Shown here: positions 43,707 through 52,091 of the stretch, piece by piece
Numbering within the stretch: position 1 is the stretch's first letter
Layout: each line of letters starts with the position of its first letter
From: Betaproteobacteria bacterium
GTDB lineage: Bacteria; Pseudomonadota; Gammaproteobacteria; Burkholderiales; Burkholderiaceae_C
NCBI GenBank assembly: GCA_016716535.1
Contig: JADJWD010000007.1
Span: forward strand, 1,054,001-1,118,000
DNA length: 64,000 bases
Reading direction: 5' to 3'
Position numbers and translations under genes: made by a program
The notes under the pieces: model-generated
Seen by the model: only the letters and a program-made list of their open reading frames with translations
Told to the model about the DNA's origin: nothing
Database searches by the model: none

Positions 43707-44411
43707 TCAGCTGTCGCTTCGCCGCCGCATCCAGACCAGGCAGCGCTGCGCGTCCAGCCCCGGCACGATCAGAGGTTCCACGTGAAACACCTCGATCCCT
43801 GGCGGCAGCGCCGCGATCTCGTCTTCCGGCACCGCGCCCTTCATCGCCATCCAGCAGCCGCCGGTCTTCAGCAACGGCTCGGTCAGCCGGACGAGATCGG
43901 CGAGGCTCGCGAAGGCGCGCGCCGTGACGAGGTCGATGGCAGCCGCCGCTTTCCAGGCGCCGAGCCGCGCGTGCACGCCGTGCAGGTTCGGCAGGCCGAG
44001 CGCGCCGGCGACCTGACGGACAAACGCCGCCTTCTTGCCGACCGCGTCGACGCAGGTGACGTCCCATTCCGGGTGCAGCAGGGCCAGCACGACGCCGGGC
44101 AGGCCGCCACCGCTGCCGGCGTCGAGCAGTCGCGTGCCGGGGCCGACGACGCCCACTTCGGCGGCCCGCCGCGTCAGCGCCGCCGCGGCGGCCAGGCAAT
44201 CGGCGAGGTGATGCGTGACCATCGCCTGCGGCTCGCGCACCGCCGTCAGGTTGTAGGTGGCGTTCCAGCGCAGCAGCAAGCCGAGATAGCGGCGCATCGC
44301 CTCGATCTGCGAGTCGGTGGCCGCCAGGCGCAGCGTTGCGGCCGCCTGCCGCAGCGCCTGCGGGTCGCCAGGCAGCGCGCCGTCGCCGACCGGATCAGGC
44401 GGCACGCTCAC
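43707..44411 (-). CDS. rsmG: RsmG, 16S rRNA (guanine527-N7)-methyltransferase
   Basis: A 234-residue SAM-dependent methyltransferase (former GidB) with the SAM motif LLDAGSGGGLPGVVLAL and the upstream YNLTAVREP signature. It methylates G527 of 16S rRNA; its loss gives low-level streptomycin resistance in many bacteria. It overlaps mnmG by 17 nt. A parS-like site lies within its 3' end. Confidence 0.95.
   Translation of the reverse strand: MSVPPDPVGDGALPGDPQALRQAAATLRLAATDSQIEAMRRYLGLLLRWNATYNLTAVREPQAMVTHHLADCLAAAAALTRRAAEVGVVGPGTRLLDAGSGGGLPGVVLALLHPEWDVTCVDAVGKKAAFVRQVAGALGLPNLHGVHARLGAWKAAAAIDLVTARAFASLADLVRLTEPLLKTGGCWMAMKGAVPEDEIAALPPGIEVFHVEPLIVPGLDAQRCLVWMRRRSDS
43774..43789. promoter_or_regulatory. 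parS-like site within rsmG
   Basis: GGTTCCACGTGAAACA matches the 16-bp parS TGTTCCACGTGAAACA at 15 of 16 positions. It is a probable ParB nucleation site, embedded in coding sequence. Confidence 0.7.
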
Positions 44412-46437
44412 CGATCGGGCCGCCCGCCGGCACCGCTTCTGTGTCAGCCGTGGCGGCCGGACCGGTGGCGGCAGCCGCCGCTTCCCCCGCCCCGCCGCCC
44501 GCGAACCCCTTGAACCGCCGCTTCTTCAAGTGCACCAGCAGTAGCGAAATCGCCGCCGGCGTCACGCCCGAGATCCGCGCCGCCTGCCCCAGCGTCGCCG
44601 GCCGGTGCCGCGCCAGCTTCTGCCGCACCTCGTGCGACAGGGCGGTCACCTGCGCGTAGTCGAGCGCCTCGGGCAGCGGCAGCGACTCGAGGGCCGCCGC
44701 GCGGTCAACTTCCTCGCGCTGCTTGTCGATGTAGCCCGCGTACTTGATCGCAATTTCGCACTGCTCGATCACCGCGTCAGCTTCTCGCTCGCCCAGCCCG
44801 GCCCGCAGCGTTTCACGTGAAACACCGTGGCCGGCCACCCGCGCCAGCTCGGCCGCCTGGTCGTAGCCGACGCCCGGCCGGCGGATCAGCTCGGCCAGGT
44901 GGTACTCGTGCTCCAGCGCCTTGCCGACCAGCCGCTCGGCGTCGGCCGCCGGCACCGTTGCCGGCCGTACCCAGGTGCTGCGCAGCCGATGCAGCTCGCG
45001 CTCGATCGCCTCGCGCTTGCGCTCGAAGGCCGCGAAGCGCGCGTCGTCGACCAGCCCTAGCCGCCGGCCGAGCGCCGTCAGCCGCAGGTCGGCGTTGTCC
45101 TCGCGCAGCTGCAGCCGGTACTCGGCGCGGCTCGTGAACATCCGGTACGGCTCGCTGACGCCCTTGGTCACCAGGTCGTCGGCGAGCACGCCGAGGTAGG
45201 CCTCGTCGCGCCGCAGCGTCCATGCCTCGCGCCCCAGCACCTGCAACGCCGCGTTGGCGCCGGCGAAGAGGCCCTGCGCCGCCGCCTCCTCGTAGCCGGT
45301 GGTGCCGTTGATCTGCCCGGCGAAGAAGAGACCGCCGATCGCGCGCGTCTCGAAGCTCGGCTTCAGCTCACGCGGGTCGAAGTAGTCGTACTCGATCGCG
45401 TAGCCGGGCCTCAGGATGTGCGCCTGCTCGAGCCCCGGCAGCGAGCGCACCGCGGCGAGCTGGATGTCGAACGGCAGCGACGTCGAGATGCCGTTCGGGT
45501 AGACCTCGTGCGTTTCCAGCCCCTCGGGCTCGAGGAAGATCTGGTGGCTCGTCTTGTCGGCGAAGCGGTTGACCTTGTCCTCGATGCTCGGGCAGTAGCG
45601 CGGGCCGACGCCTTCGATGACGCCGGTGAACATCGGGCTGCGGTCGAAGCCGGCGCGGATGATCTCGTGCGTGCGCTCGCTGGTGTGCGTGATCCAGCAC
45701 GAGACCTGGCGCGGGTGCTGCTCGGCCCGGCCGAGGAAGCTGAACACCGGCAGCGGGTCCAGGTCGCCCGGCTGCTCTTCGAGCCGCGCGAAATCGATCG
45801 TGCGGCCGTCGATACGCGGCGGCGTGCCGGTCTTCAGCCGCCCCTGTGGCAGCTTCAGCTCCTTGAGCCTTGCCGCGAGGCTGGCCGCCGGCGGGTCGCC
45901 GGCGCGGCCGGCGGCGTAGTTCTGCAGGCCGACGTGCACGCGGCCGTCGAGGAACGTGCCCGCGGTCACCACCACCGCCCGCGCGCGGAAGCGCAGGCCG
46001 ATCTGGGTCACCGCGCCGGCGACACGTTCGCCGGTGCCGTCGGATTCGACGACGAGGTCATCGACGGCCTGCTGGAAGAGCCACAGGTTCGGTTGGTTCT
46101 CGAGCCGGCGGCGGATCGCCGCGCGGTACAGCACCCGGTCGGCCTGCGCACGCGTCGCCCGCACCGCCGGGCCCTTGCTGCCGTTGAGGATGCGGAACTG
46201 GATGCCCGCCTCGTCGGTGGCCGCGGCCATCGCGCCGCCGAGCGCATCAACCTCCTTGACGAGGTGGCCCTTGCCGATGCCGCCGATGCTCGGGTTGCAG
46301 CTCATCTGCCCGAGCGTCTCGATGTTGTGCGTCAGCAGCAGCGTTGCGCAGCCCATCCGCGCGGCGGCCAGCGCCGCCTCGGTGCCGGCATGGCCGCCGC
46401 CGACGACGATGACATCGAATTGCTGCGGGTGCCACAT
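44395..46437 (-). CDS. mnmG: MnmG (GidA), tRNA uridine-34 carboxymethylaminomethyl enzyme
   Basis: A 680-residue FAD protein beginning with the VIVVGGGHAGTEAALAAARMG dinucleotide fold (about residues 9-29) and carrying the SCNPSIGGIGKGHLVKE and GTFLDGRVHVG family blocks. With MnmE it makes the cmnm5 modification at the wobble uridine of several tRNAs. It is about 45 residues longer than E. coli MnmG because of an alanine/glycine-rich C-terminal tail that overlaps rsmG. A parS-like site is inside the gene. Confidence 0.96.
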   Translation of the reverse strand: MWHPQQFDVIVVGGGHAGTEAALAAARMGCATLLLTHNIETLGQMSCNPSIGGIGKGHLVKEVDALGGAMAAATDEAGIQFRILNGSKGPAVRATRAQADRVLYRAAIRRRLENQPNLWLFQQAVDDLVVESDGTGERVAGAVTQIGLRFRARAVVVTAGTFLDGRVHVGLQNYAAGRAGDPPAASLAARLKELKLPQGRLKTGTPPRIDGRTIDFARLEEQPGDLDPLPVFSFLGRAEQHPRQVSCWITHTSERTHEIIRAGFDRSPMFTGVIEGVGPRYCPSIEDKVNRFADKTSHQIFLEPEGLETHEVYPNGISTSLPFDIQLAAVRSLPGLEQAHILRPGYAIEYDYFDPRELKPSFETRAIGGLFFAGQINGTTGYEEAAAQGLFAGANAALQVLGREAWTLRRDEAYLGVLADDLVTKGVSEPYRMFTSRAEYRLQLREDNADLRLTALGRRLGLVDDARFAAFERKREAIERELHRLRSTWVRPATVPAADAERLVGKALEHEYHLAELIRRPGVGYDQAAELARVAGHGVSRETLRAGLGEREADAVIEQCEIAIKYAGYIDKQREEVDRAAALESLPLPEALDYAQVTALSHEVRQKLARHRPATLGQAARISGVTPAAISLLLVHLKKRRFKGFAGGGAGEAAAAATGPAATADTEAVPAGGPIGERAA
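44809..44824. promoter_or_regulatory. parS-like site within mnmG
   Basis: CGTTTCACGTGAAACA matches TGTTTCACGTGAAACA at 15 of 16 positions and has a perfect 14-bp palindromic core. It lies 1 kb from the second site and about 4 kb from parB. Confidence 0.8.
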
Positions 46438-46447
46438 GCCCCGAATT

Positions 46448-46729
46448 CTAGGGACGGGGGGTCACCGCCGCCGGCGCGAGGGCAGGCGCGGCTTGGGATC
46501 CGAACCCGACGATTCCACCGAGCCGTGCAAGCCATCGCCCGCGGCGGGCCGGCGCCTCGTTCTGCCCGCGCCGCGCCCACCACCGGTCGAAGAAGTAGTG
46601 CGCCACCGTATTGGCGACCGGCTCGACGAGCGTGATCGCGCCGGCGATCGCGACGCTACCGGTTAGCGCCCAGCCGATCGAGAACGAAATACCGAGGTGG
46701 ATGACCCCGAAAGCGGCGGACTTGGCCAT
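46448..46729 (-). CDS. DUF2061 small membrane protein
   Basis: A 93-residue protein with two hydrophobic segments and the typical DUF2061 sequence SIGWALTGSVAIAGAITLVEPVANTVAHYFFDRWW. The family is predicted membrane proteins without a settled function. The C-terminal 30 residues are low complexity. It is divergent from the YkgJ-like gene, and a perfect palindrome lies in the 120-bp region between them. Confidence 0.85.
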   Translation of the reverse strand: MAKSAAFGVIHLGISFSIGWALTGSVAIAGAITLVEPVANTVAHYFFDRWWARRGQNEAPARRGRWLARLGGIVGFGSQAAPALAPAAVTPRP

Positions 46730-46751
46730 CGTGCTGCTCCTTCAAACCCGA

Positions 46752-46780
46752 ATCATTTGCGAATGGTTCGCATTCTCTCG
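46752..46780. promoter_or_regulatory. Palindromic operator candidate (Fur-box-like)
   Basis: TGCGAA-TGG-TTCGCA (46758-46772) is a perfect 15-bp palindrome within the divergent promoter region. The surrounding 19 bp resembles Fur boxes of the AATGCGAATnATTCGCATT type with three mismatches. Regulator identity is inference. Confidence 0.45.
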
Positions 46781-46849
46781 CGCACGATCCGGGCTGGTGA
46801 TGGGTTCGGCTGATCGGCGCGATAGGGCGCGGCGGCTAGCATCGCCGCC

Positions 46850-47164
46850 ATGTTGTGCCGCCCCGGCTGCGCCGCCTGCTGCATCGCGCCGTCGATCAGT
46901 TCGCCGATCCCCGCCTTCGCCGGCGTCGCCGGCCTGCCGCACGGCAAACCGGCCGGCGCGCGTTGTCCGCAGCTTGATGCTGCCGATCGCTGCCGGCTCT
47001 TCGGCCGGCCTGAGCGGCCGGCGGTGTGCACGTCGTTGAAGCCGAACGCGCAGATGTGCGGCGACAGCCGCGCGCAGGCGCTGCGCTGGCTGGCGCAGCT
47101 CGAGCGGGCGACCGGGCCGTCGCCAGAGATCCACACAGCGCCCGCCGCGCTGGCGCCACCATGA
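46850..47164 (+). CDS. YkgJ family cysteine-cluster protein
   Basis: A 104-residue protein opening with MLCRPGCAACCIAPSISSPI and carrying further Cys residues in GARCPQLDA, DRCRLFG, PAVCTSL and MCGD. This is the YkgJ (Cys-cluster) family, thought to bind zinc or an iron-sulfur cluster. Its stop overlaps the start of the Crp/Fnr gene by 4 nt (ATGA), so the two are co-translated and may work together in metal or redox sensing; the latter is inference. Confidence 0.87.
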   Translation: MLCRPGCAACCIAPSISSPIPAFAGVAGLPHGKPAGARCPQLDAADRCRLFGRPERPAVCTSLKPNAQMCGDSRAQALRWLAQLERATGPSPEIHTAPAALAPP

Positions 47165-47847
47165 CCCCCGAGACGCTGAACCTCCTCTTCGAGCTCTACC
47201 CGGTGCTCGCGCGCCTGCCGCACGCCGCGGTCGAGCCGGTGCTCGCGCACGACGCCGCCTATGTGCACGCACCCGCCGGCACGGTGCTCTTCAGCGAAGG
47301 GGCGCCTTGCCGCGGCTTCCCGCTCGTGCTGCGCGGCGCGGTGCGCGTGGCGCGCGGCTCACAAGGTGGGCGCTCACTCGAGCTGTACCGCGTCACGCCC
47401 GGCGAGATGTGCGTCATCTCGACGACGTGCCTCTTCGGGCGATCGGCGCTGTCGGCCGATGGCGTCGCCGTCGAGCCGACCGAACTGGTGCTGCTGTCGG
47501 CCACCGGCTTCAACCGCCTGGCCGAAGAGGAAGCGTTTCGCACCTACGCCTTCGGCACCCTCGCCGACCGCGTCGCGCAGCTGATGGCGCTGGTCGAGGC
47601 GGTGGCGTTCCAGCGCCTGGACCGCCGGCTCGCCGCCGCGCTGCTCGGCCACGGCCCGGTCGTGCAGGCCACGCATCAGGCGCTCGCCGACGAGGTCGGC
47701 ACGGTGCGCGAGATCGTCACGCGCCTGTTGAACCGCTTCGAGGCGAGCGGCCACCTGCGTATCGGCCGCGGTCGCATCGAGGTGCTGGCGCCGGCGGCGC
47801 TGCGGCGCATCGCAGAGGGAAACGACGCCGAGACGGGCGTGCGCTGA
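47161..47847 (+). CDS. Crp/Fnr family transcriptional regulator
   Basis: A 228-residue regulator with an N-terminal cyclic-nucleotide-type beta barrel (about 20-120), a dimer helix and a C-terminal winged HTH. The recognition helix reads GTVREIVTRLL with R183, E184 and R188 in the places of E. coli CRP R180, E181 and R185, which favours GTGA half-sites over the TTGA of FNR. The N-terminal FNR [4Fe-4S] cysteine set is missing, but Cys residues occur in APCRG and GEMCVISTTCLFG. It is coupled to a YkgJ-like gene and followed by a DUF2892 gene. Confidence 0.9.
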   Translation: MTPETLNLLFELYPVLARLPHAAVEPVLAHDAAYVHAPAGTVLFSEGAPCRGFPLVLRGAVRVARGSQGGRSLELYRVTPGEMCVISTTCLFGRSALSADGVAVEPTELVLLSATGFNRLAEEEAFRTYAFGTLADRVAQLMALVEAVAFQRLDRRLAAALLGHGPVVQATHQALADEVGTVREIVTRLLNRFEASGHLRIGRGRIEVLAPAALRRIAEGNDAETGVR

Positions 47848-47863
47848 AGGCCGCGCTTCGGCC

Positions 47864-47968
47864 CGACGGGGGCCGACGGATCGGCGCAGGCAAATCCAAC
47901 GTGCACTTCGGGCCGGGCCGAGGGTTCGCCGCACACATGGCCAACTCGCGCTGCGGGCCGGGCCGAGG
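47864..47968. repeat. 45-bp-period GC-rich tandem repeat
   Basis: The 15-mer CGGGCCGGGCCGAGG occurs at 47909-47923 and again at 47954-47968, exactly 45 bp apart, with a decayed copy around 47864-47879. Sequences between the cores are only partly similar. Confidence 0.55.
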
Positions 47969-48151
47969 CCACCGGGTGGCCGGCGCCGCTCATGTCCCCC
48001 TCGGCCTCGCTGCACTCGCCCGATTCCCCCTTTACTTCGCTGTGCCAGCCACCCGGCGTCCTCGGCCCCCGGTGGCGGCGGCTCGGGCTCTTTGCGCGCC
48101 ACGCCGGTGCCCGATCGGGACATCGGGGGTCCCCGCTCGCCTGCCTCCTCG

Positions 48152-48165
48152 GTGACCGCGGTCAC
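48152..48165 (+). promoter_or_regulatory. CRP-type operator candidate GTGA-N6-TCAC
   Basis: GTGACCGCGGTCAC is a perfect 14-bp palindrome with CRP-type half-sites, 87 bp before the DUF2892 gene and 0.3 kb after a Crp/Fnr gene whose recognition helix has the CRP R-E-x-x-x-R pattern. Confidence 0.55.
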
Positions 48166-48251
48166 TGATCGCGGCGCGGCGCCCCTGGACACTGAGCCTG
48201 CCCGACACGCCCGTCGGTGCCACGGACCCCCAAGACCCCAGGAGAAGAACC

Positions 48252-48446
48252 ATGTTCAAGTCCAACGTCGGCGGCCTCGACCGCGGCGGCCGCATCGTCG
48301 TCGGCCTCGTCCTCGTCGGCCTCACGCTCGCCGGCACGATCGGCCCGTGGGGCTGGATCGGCCTCGTGCCGCTGGCCACCGGCGCGCTGGGCAGCTGCCC
48401 GCTGTACTCGGTGTTCGGGATGTCGACCTGCCCGATGAAGCGCTGA
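48252..48446 (+). CDS. DUF2892 small inner-membrane protein
   Basis: A 64-residue protein: FKSNVGGLDRGGRIVVGLVL opening, two hydrophobic segments and a C-terminal ALGSCPLYSVFGMSTCPMKR with two Cys residues. This matches the DUF2892 (YgaP membrane part) family, often associated with rhodanese or redox genes. An AGGAGAAG site lies 6-13 nt before the ATG. It may be a target of the neighbouring Crp/Fnr regulator. Confidence 0.88.
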   Translation: MFKSNVGGLDRGGRIVVGLVLVGLTLAGTIGPWGWIGLVPLATGALGSCPLYSVFGMSTCPMKR

Positions 48447-48506
48447 TGATCCGCCGGCGCGGCCGCCGCCGCGCCTGCGCGAGCGCTCCTCTGCCCGCCT
48501 TCTCGC

Positions 48507-49670
48507 CTACTCGATCACCGCCCGACGCAGCCGCCGCGCGACGTAGGCTAGCGACACGGCCGCCAGCGCCGCGCCGACGACCACCGGCACCGCCAGGTCC
48601 GCCGCCGGCAGCGGCTCGCCCTTCAGCACGCGCCCCATCAGCGTCGTCTGCGCCAGCGCCGGCAGCCACAGGTGCCAGGCCGCTTCGCCTTCCTGGTCGA
48701 ACAGCGTCACCAGCGGCAACAGCGACACCGCCAGCACGACCACCGTGACGCTCGCCTGCGCCTCCTTGAAGGTCTTGCAGCGCACGGCCAGCGCCATCAA
48801 GAGGGCCGAGACGCCGCCGGCCAGCGGCAGCAGCAGTGCGACGAACCATGCCGCCTCGCGCGCGCCGAAGCGGAACATCGCCGCCAGCGCCTCGCTGCGC
48901 AGCAGCCACTGCCCGGGCAGGAAGCTCAGGCACGACAGCACGGCGATCAGCATCGACACCGCCGCCACCGCGCCCCACTTGCCGAGCACCAGCGCCCAGC
49001 GGGGCGCCGGCGTCGTCAGCAGCGGTTCGAGCGAGCCGCGCTCGCGCTCGCCGGCCGTGGTGTCCAGCGCCGCGTTCAGCGCGCCGTACAACATCGCCAT
49101 CAGCACGAAGAACGGCACCATCGTCGCCAGCTGCGCCGAGCGCGCAGCCGCGTCGGCCAGCTCCCGCTCCTCGACGCGCACCACTTCCAGCAGCGCGGGT
49201 GCGACGCCGCGCAGCGCGATGCGCAGCGTCGCCTGCTCCTGGTTGAAGCCGCGCAGCAGCCGCGCGAGCGGCCCGACGCCGGTGACGGCGCGCTGGTTCG
49301 ACGCGGCGCTCACCACTTCGAGCAGCGGCGCCTCGCCGGCGCGCAGCGCGGTCTCGAAGTCGGCTGGCACGACGAGCACCGGCTCGCCGAGCCGGCTGGC
49401 GCGCAGTTGCGCCTCGTAGTCGGCGGGCGCGGCGCGCACCGTGTAGGTCTGGCGCGCGAAGTAGTTGGCGAGCGTCGGCGCGAGCTCGATGCCGGCCGCG
49501 ACGACCGTGCGCGCCTCGGCGCGCTTCTCGATGCCGGCGACGAGCGACGACACCAGCACCAGCACGAGCGGCCCGACGGCGACGGCGCTCAGCAGCACGG
49601 TCACGAGCGTGCGCCGGTCGCGCAGCGCATCGACAAGCTCTTTCAGGAAGACGATCCAGCCGGCGGACAT
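48507..49670 (-). CDS. ABC-2 type permease (NatB-like)
   Basis: A 387-residue permease with an N-terminal helix, a large extracytoplasmic domain (about residues 45-170) and a C-terminal block of five or six helices with ERERGSLEPLLTTPAPRWALVLGKW, the usual ABC-2 NatB segment. It pairs with the ATPase encoded just upstream. Such systems export sodium or other small solutes; substrate is not determined. Confidence 0.87.
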   Translation of the reverse strand: MSAGWIVFLKELVDALRDRRTLVTVLLSAVAVGPLVLVLVSSLVAGIEKRAEARTVVAAGIELAPTLANYFARQTYTVRAAPADYEAQLRASRLGEPVLVVPADFETALRAGEAPLLEVVSAASNQRAVTGVGPLARLLRGFNQEQATLRIALRGVAPALLEVVRVEERELADAAARSAQLATMVPFFVLMAMLYGALNAALDTTAGERERGSLEPLLTTPAPRWALVLGKWGAVAAVSMLIAVLSCLSFLPGQWLLRSEALAAMFRFGAREAAWFVALLLPLAGGVSALLMALAVRCKTFKEAQASVTVVVLAVSLLPLVTLFDQEGEAAWHLWLPALAQTTLMGRVLKGEPLPAADLAVPVVVGAALAAVSLAYVARRLRRAVIE

Positions 49671-49688
49671 CGTTGGCAGTCCTCGAGC

Positions 49689-50489
49689 CTAACTATCGAC
49701 TTGTATAGATGCCAGCGCCGGCACGGCCCCAGCCGCCGCCCGGTCCTCGGCCCCGAACGCCAGCTTCACGAACGCCTCCTCGAAGTCGCCCTCGCCGGCC
49801 AGCGCGCACAACTCGGCGACGCTGCCCGCGGCCACCGTGCGCCCGCGCGCGACGAGCACGACGCGGTCGGCGAGCCGCGGCACCTCCTGCATGATGTGCG
49901 TCGACAGCACGATGCACTTGCCGGCGTCGCGCAGGCTGGCGAGCGCGGCGCGCAGCGAGCGCGTCGCCAGCACGTCCAGGCCGTTCGTCGGCTCGTCGAG
50001 CACGATGTTCGGCGGGTCGTGCACGATCGCGCGCGCCAGCGCCGTCTTCATCCGCTCACCCTGGCTGAAGCCCTCGGTGCGGCGGTCGAGCAGCGGCTCC
50101 ATTTCGAGCAATTGCGCGAGCGCGCGCGCGCGTGCCTCGGCCGCGGCGGCGCCAAGGCCTTGCAGCCGACCGTGGTAGACGATGTTCTCGCGCGCCGTCA
50201 GCCGTGGGTACAAGCCGCGCGCGTCGCTGAGCACGCCCATGCGCGCGAGTGCCGGGCGCGGGGCGCGCGCCACGTCGATGCCGTCGACGACGACGCTGCC
50301 GCTGTCGGCTTCGAGCAGCCCGGCGGCGATGCGCAGTGTCGTCGTCTTGCCAGCGCCGTTGGGGCCGAGCAGCGCGGTGATCGCGCCGTCGGCGGCGGTG
50401 AAGTCGACGCCGGCGACCGCGGCGACGCTGCGCTGCCGCGCGCCACGGCCGCTGACGAAGCGCTTCTTCAGCGCGGTGATGCGGATCAC
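49689..50489 (-). CDS. ABC transporter ATP-binding protein (NatA-like)
   Basis: A 266-residue ABC ATPase with Walker A GPNGAGKTT, signature FSQGERMKTALARAI, Walker B NIVLDEPTNGLD and switch STHIMQE. A GTG at 50489 is preferred because it makes a 4-nt GTGA overlap with the hydrolase stop and begins right before the ABC fold (IRITALKKRFVSG). It is 18 bp upstream of the permease gene. Confidence 0.9.
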   Translation of the reverse strand: MIRITALKKRFVSGRGARQRSVAAVAGVDFTAADGAITALLGPNGAGKTTTLRIAAGLLEADSGSVVVDGIDVARAPRPALARMGVLSDARGLYPRLTARENIVYHGRLQGLGAAAAEARARALAQLLEMEPLLDRRTEGFSQGERMKTALARAIVHDPPNIVLDEPTNGLDVLATRSLRAALASLRDAGKCIVLSTHIMQEVPRLADRVVLVARGRTVAAGSVAELCALAGEGDFEEAFVKLAFGAEDRAAAGAVPALASIQVDS

Positions 50490-52051
50490 GGCCGGCCCGC
50501 CGTTGACGCCGCCCCCGGCGGCACGAACACCGGCGGCCGCGGCAGCGCCGCAGCGCAATCGGCGGGCACGTCCATCGCCGCCGCGTCGTCGGCCGCGTCG
50601 ACGAAGCGGAACACCACGTCGCGCATGCAAGGCAGCGCGAGCACGCCGTGCCCGGCCTCGGCGACGACGACGTGGCGCGCCTTTGCGCCGAGCGCACGCG
50701 CAACGCGCCCGGCGTGCCGCGGCGGCGTCGCGGGATCGGCGCCGCCGGACAGCAGCAACGCGGGCGCCGGCGCTGGCGGGATCTCGTAGAACGCCGCCGG
50801 CACCTCGCCGCGCGGCCAGCCGGCGCACGAGCGGCGGTAGTGGTCGGCGAAGACGGTGGCGAAGTCGGCGCCGAAATCGGCGGTGGAGTCGGTGCCGGCG
50901 TCGCCTGCCGCGGGGCCGCCTGCCGCCACGCCGCGCAACGGCGCCGCGCCATCGAGCCGCGGCAGGTCCTCGCTGCAGACAACCGCGTGGTGCATGCCTT
51001 CGGCAATCGTCGCGCTGCGCGCGCCATGCAGTGCGCTGGCCAGGCCGAAGAGGGCTTCCCAGCGCCCCGCCACCGCCTGCGTCAACGCTGCCGGCAACCC
51101 GGCGGCGAGCGACGGCGCGTACAGCGGCGCGCGCGCCAGCGACAGCAGCATCTGGCGCGTCAGTGTCAGCCGCTCGACGGCACCGGTGATCGGGTGCGCC
51201 ACCGTCACCTCGCGCGGCAGCGAATCGAGCAACGTTCGCCACTGCACGCGCAACGCCGGCTGCGCCGCGCCACATCCCACCGCAACCGCCGCCGCGTCGG
51301 CCTCGCACGCGGCGAACACCCGCGCCAGCGTCGCGGCCCCATCAGCCGCAAACGCCGCCGGCAGCGCCATGTCCGGCGGCGCGACGCCGTCGATGACGAG
51401 CCGGCGCACGGCCTGCGGAAACTGCCGCTGATATTCGAGCGCCGCGCGCGTGCCGTACGAGGCACCGACGAGAGTGATACGCGGCGCGCCGAGCGCTTGC
51501 CGCACCGCTTCGACGTCCTGCATCGCGACCCACGTCGTGTAGTGGCGCAAGTCGCCGTGCGGCAGGCGCTGCAACGTGTCGCGGCAGGCCGCGAGGCGCG
51601 CCCGTTGCGCCTCGGCCGGCAGCGCCTCGGCCAGCGGTGTCGTCGGCGGCAGTTGCGGGCACGTGAGCGGCGCGCTGCGGCCGGTGCCACGCTGGTCGAC
51701 GAGGACGATGTCGCGCCGGTTCGAAAGCCGCGCCAGCAGCCGCGCCCACGATCCGGCGAGTTCGGTCGCCGATTGCCCCGGCCCGCCGGCGAAGACGAAC
51801 ACCGGGTCGGCGTGTTTGTGCCGCGCCAGCGCCGGCAGCACGGCGAAGTGCACGTCGATTTGCCGGCCGGCGGGCACCGCGGGGTCGAGCGGCCGGCGCA
51901 CGTGGCCGCACAGTGCCTCGTGCGGGAAGCCTTCGAGGCGGCAAGGCTGCAACGCGCCGCTGGTCGCGGCCGGGCCCGACGCGGCGGCGTCGGCCATGCC
52001 GGCGCACGCCAACACGAGCGTCGTCACCCACCGAGCCGCGGAGCGAGTCAT
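50486..52051 (-). CDS. Secreted alpha/beta hydrolase (TAP/proline iminopeptidase-like)
   Basis: A 521-residue exported hydrolase. The signal peptide (VTTLVLACAGMADAAASG) fits a start at 52051; an ATG at 52087 is also in frame. FAGGPGQSA forms the oxyanion region, LVDQRGTGRS is typical of tripeptidyl/prolyl aminopeptidases, the nucleophile is S198 in GASYGT, and SGGADPATPP and AEAGHGV supply the Asp and His. Likely cleaves peptides in the periplasm or outside. Its stop overlaps the NatA gene, so expression is linked to the exporter. Confidence 0.88.
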   Translation of the reverse strand: MTRSAARWVTTLVLACAGMADAAASGPAATSGALQPCRLEGFPHEALCGHVRRPLDPAVPAGRQIDVHFAVLPALARHKHADPVFVFAGGPGQSATELAGSWARLLARLSNRRDIVLVDQRGTGRSAPLTCPQLPPTTPLAEALPAEAQRARLAACRDTLQRLPHGDLRHYTTWVAMQDVEAVRQALGAPRITLVGASYGTRAALEYQRQFPQAVRRLVIDGVAPPDMALPAAFAADGAATLARVFAACEADAAAVAVGCGAAQPALRVQWRTLLDSLPREVTVAHPITGAVERLTLTRQMLLSLARAPLYAPSLAAGLPAALTQAVAGRWEALFGLASALHGARSATIAEGMHHAVVCSEDLPRLDGAAPLRGVAAGGPAAGDAGTDSTADFGADFATVFADHYRRSCAGWPRGEVPAAFYEIPPAPAPALLLSGGADPATPPRHAGRVARALGAKARHVVVAEAGHGVLALPCMRDVVFRFVDAADDAAAMDVPADCAAALPRPPVFVPPGAASTAGRP

Positions 52052-52091
52052 CGGTTGCCGAATGCCTGCCGCCAGCCGCTTGTGCACGCCG

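Larger units (their letters stand above)
47848..48251. other. Noncoding region between Crp/Fnr and DUF2892 genes
   Basis: This 404-bp gap has no credible gene. It contains a 45-bp tandem repeat (two exact 15-bp cores plus a degenerate third unit, about 47864-47968) and, near its end, a perfect GTGA-N6-TCAC palindrome at 48152-48165. Confidence 0.6.

Noticed and set aside
47374..48192. Minus-strand open frame containing a 15-residue repeat
   Set aside because: Overlaps the Crp/Fnr gene, has no ribosome site or known domain; the repeat is explained by the 45-bp DNA tandem repeat.
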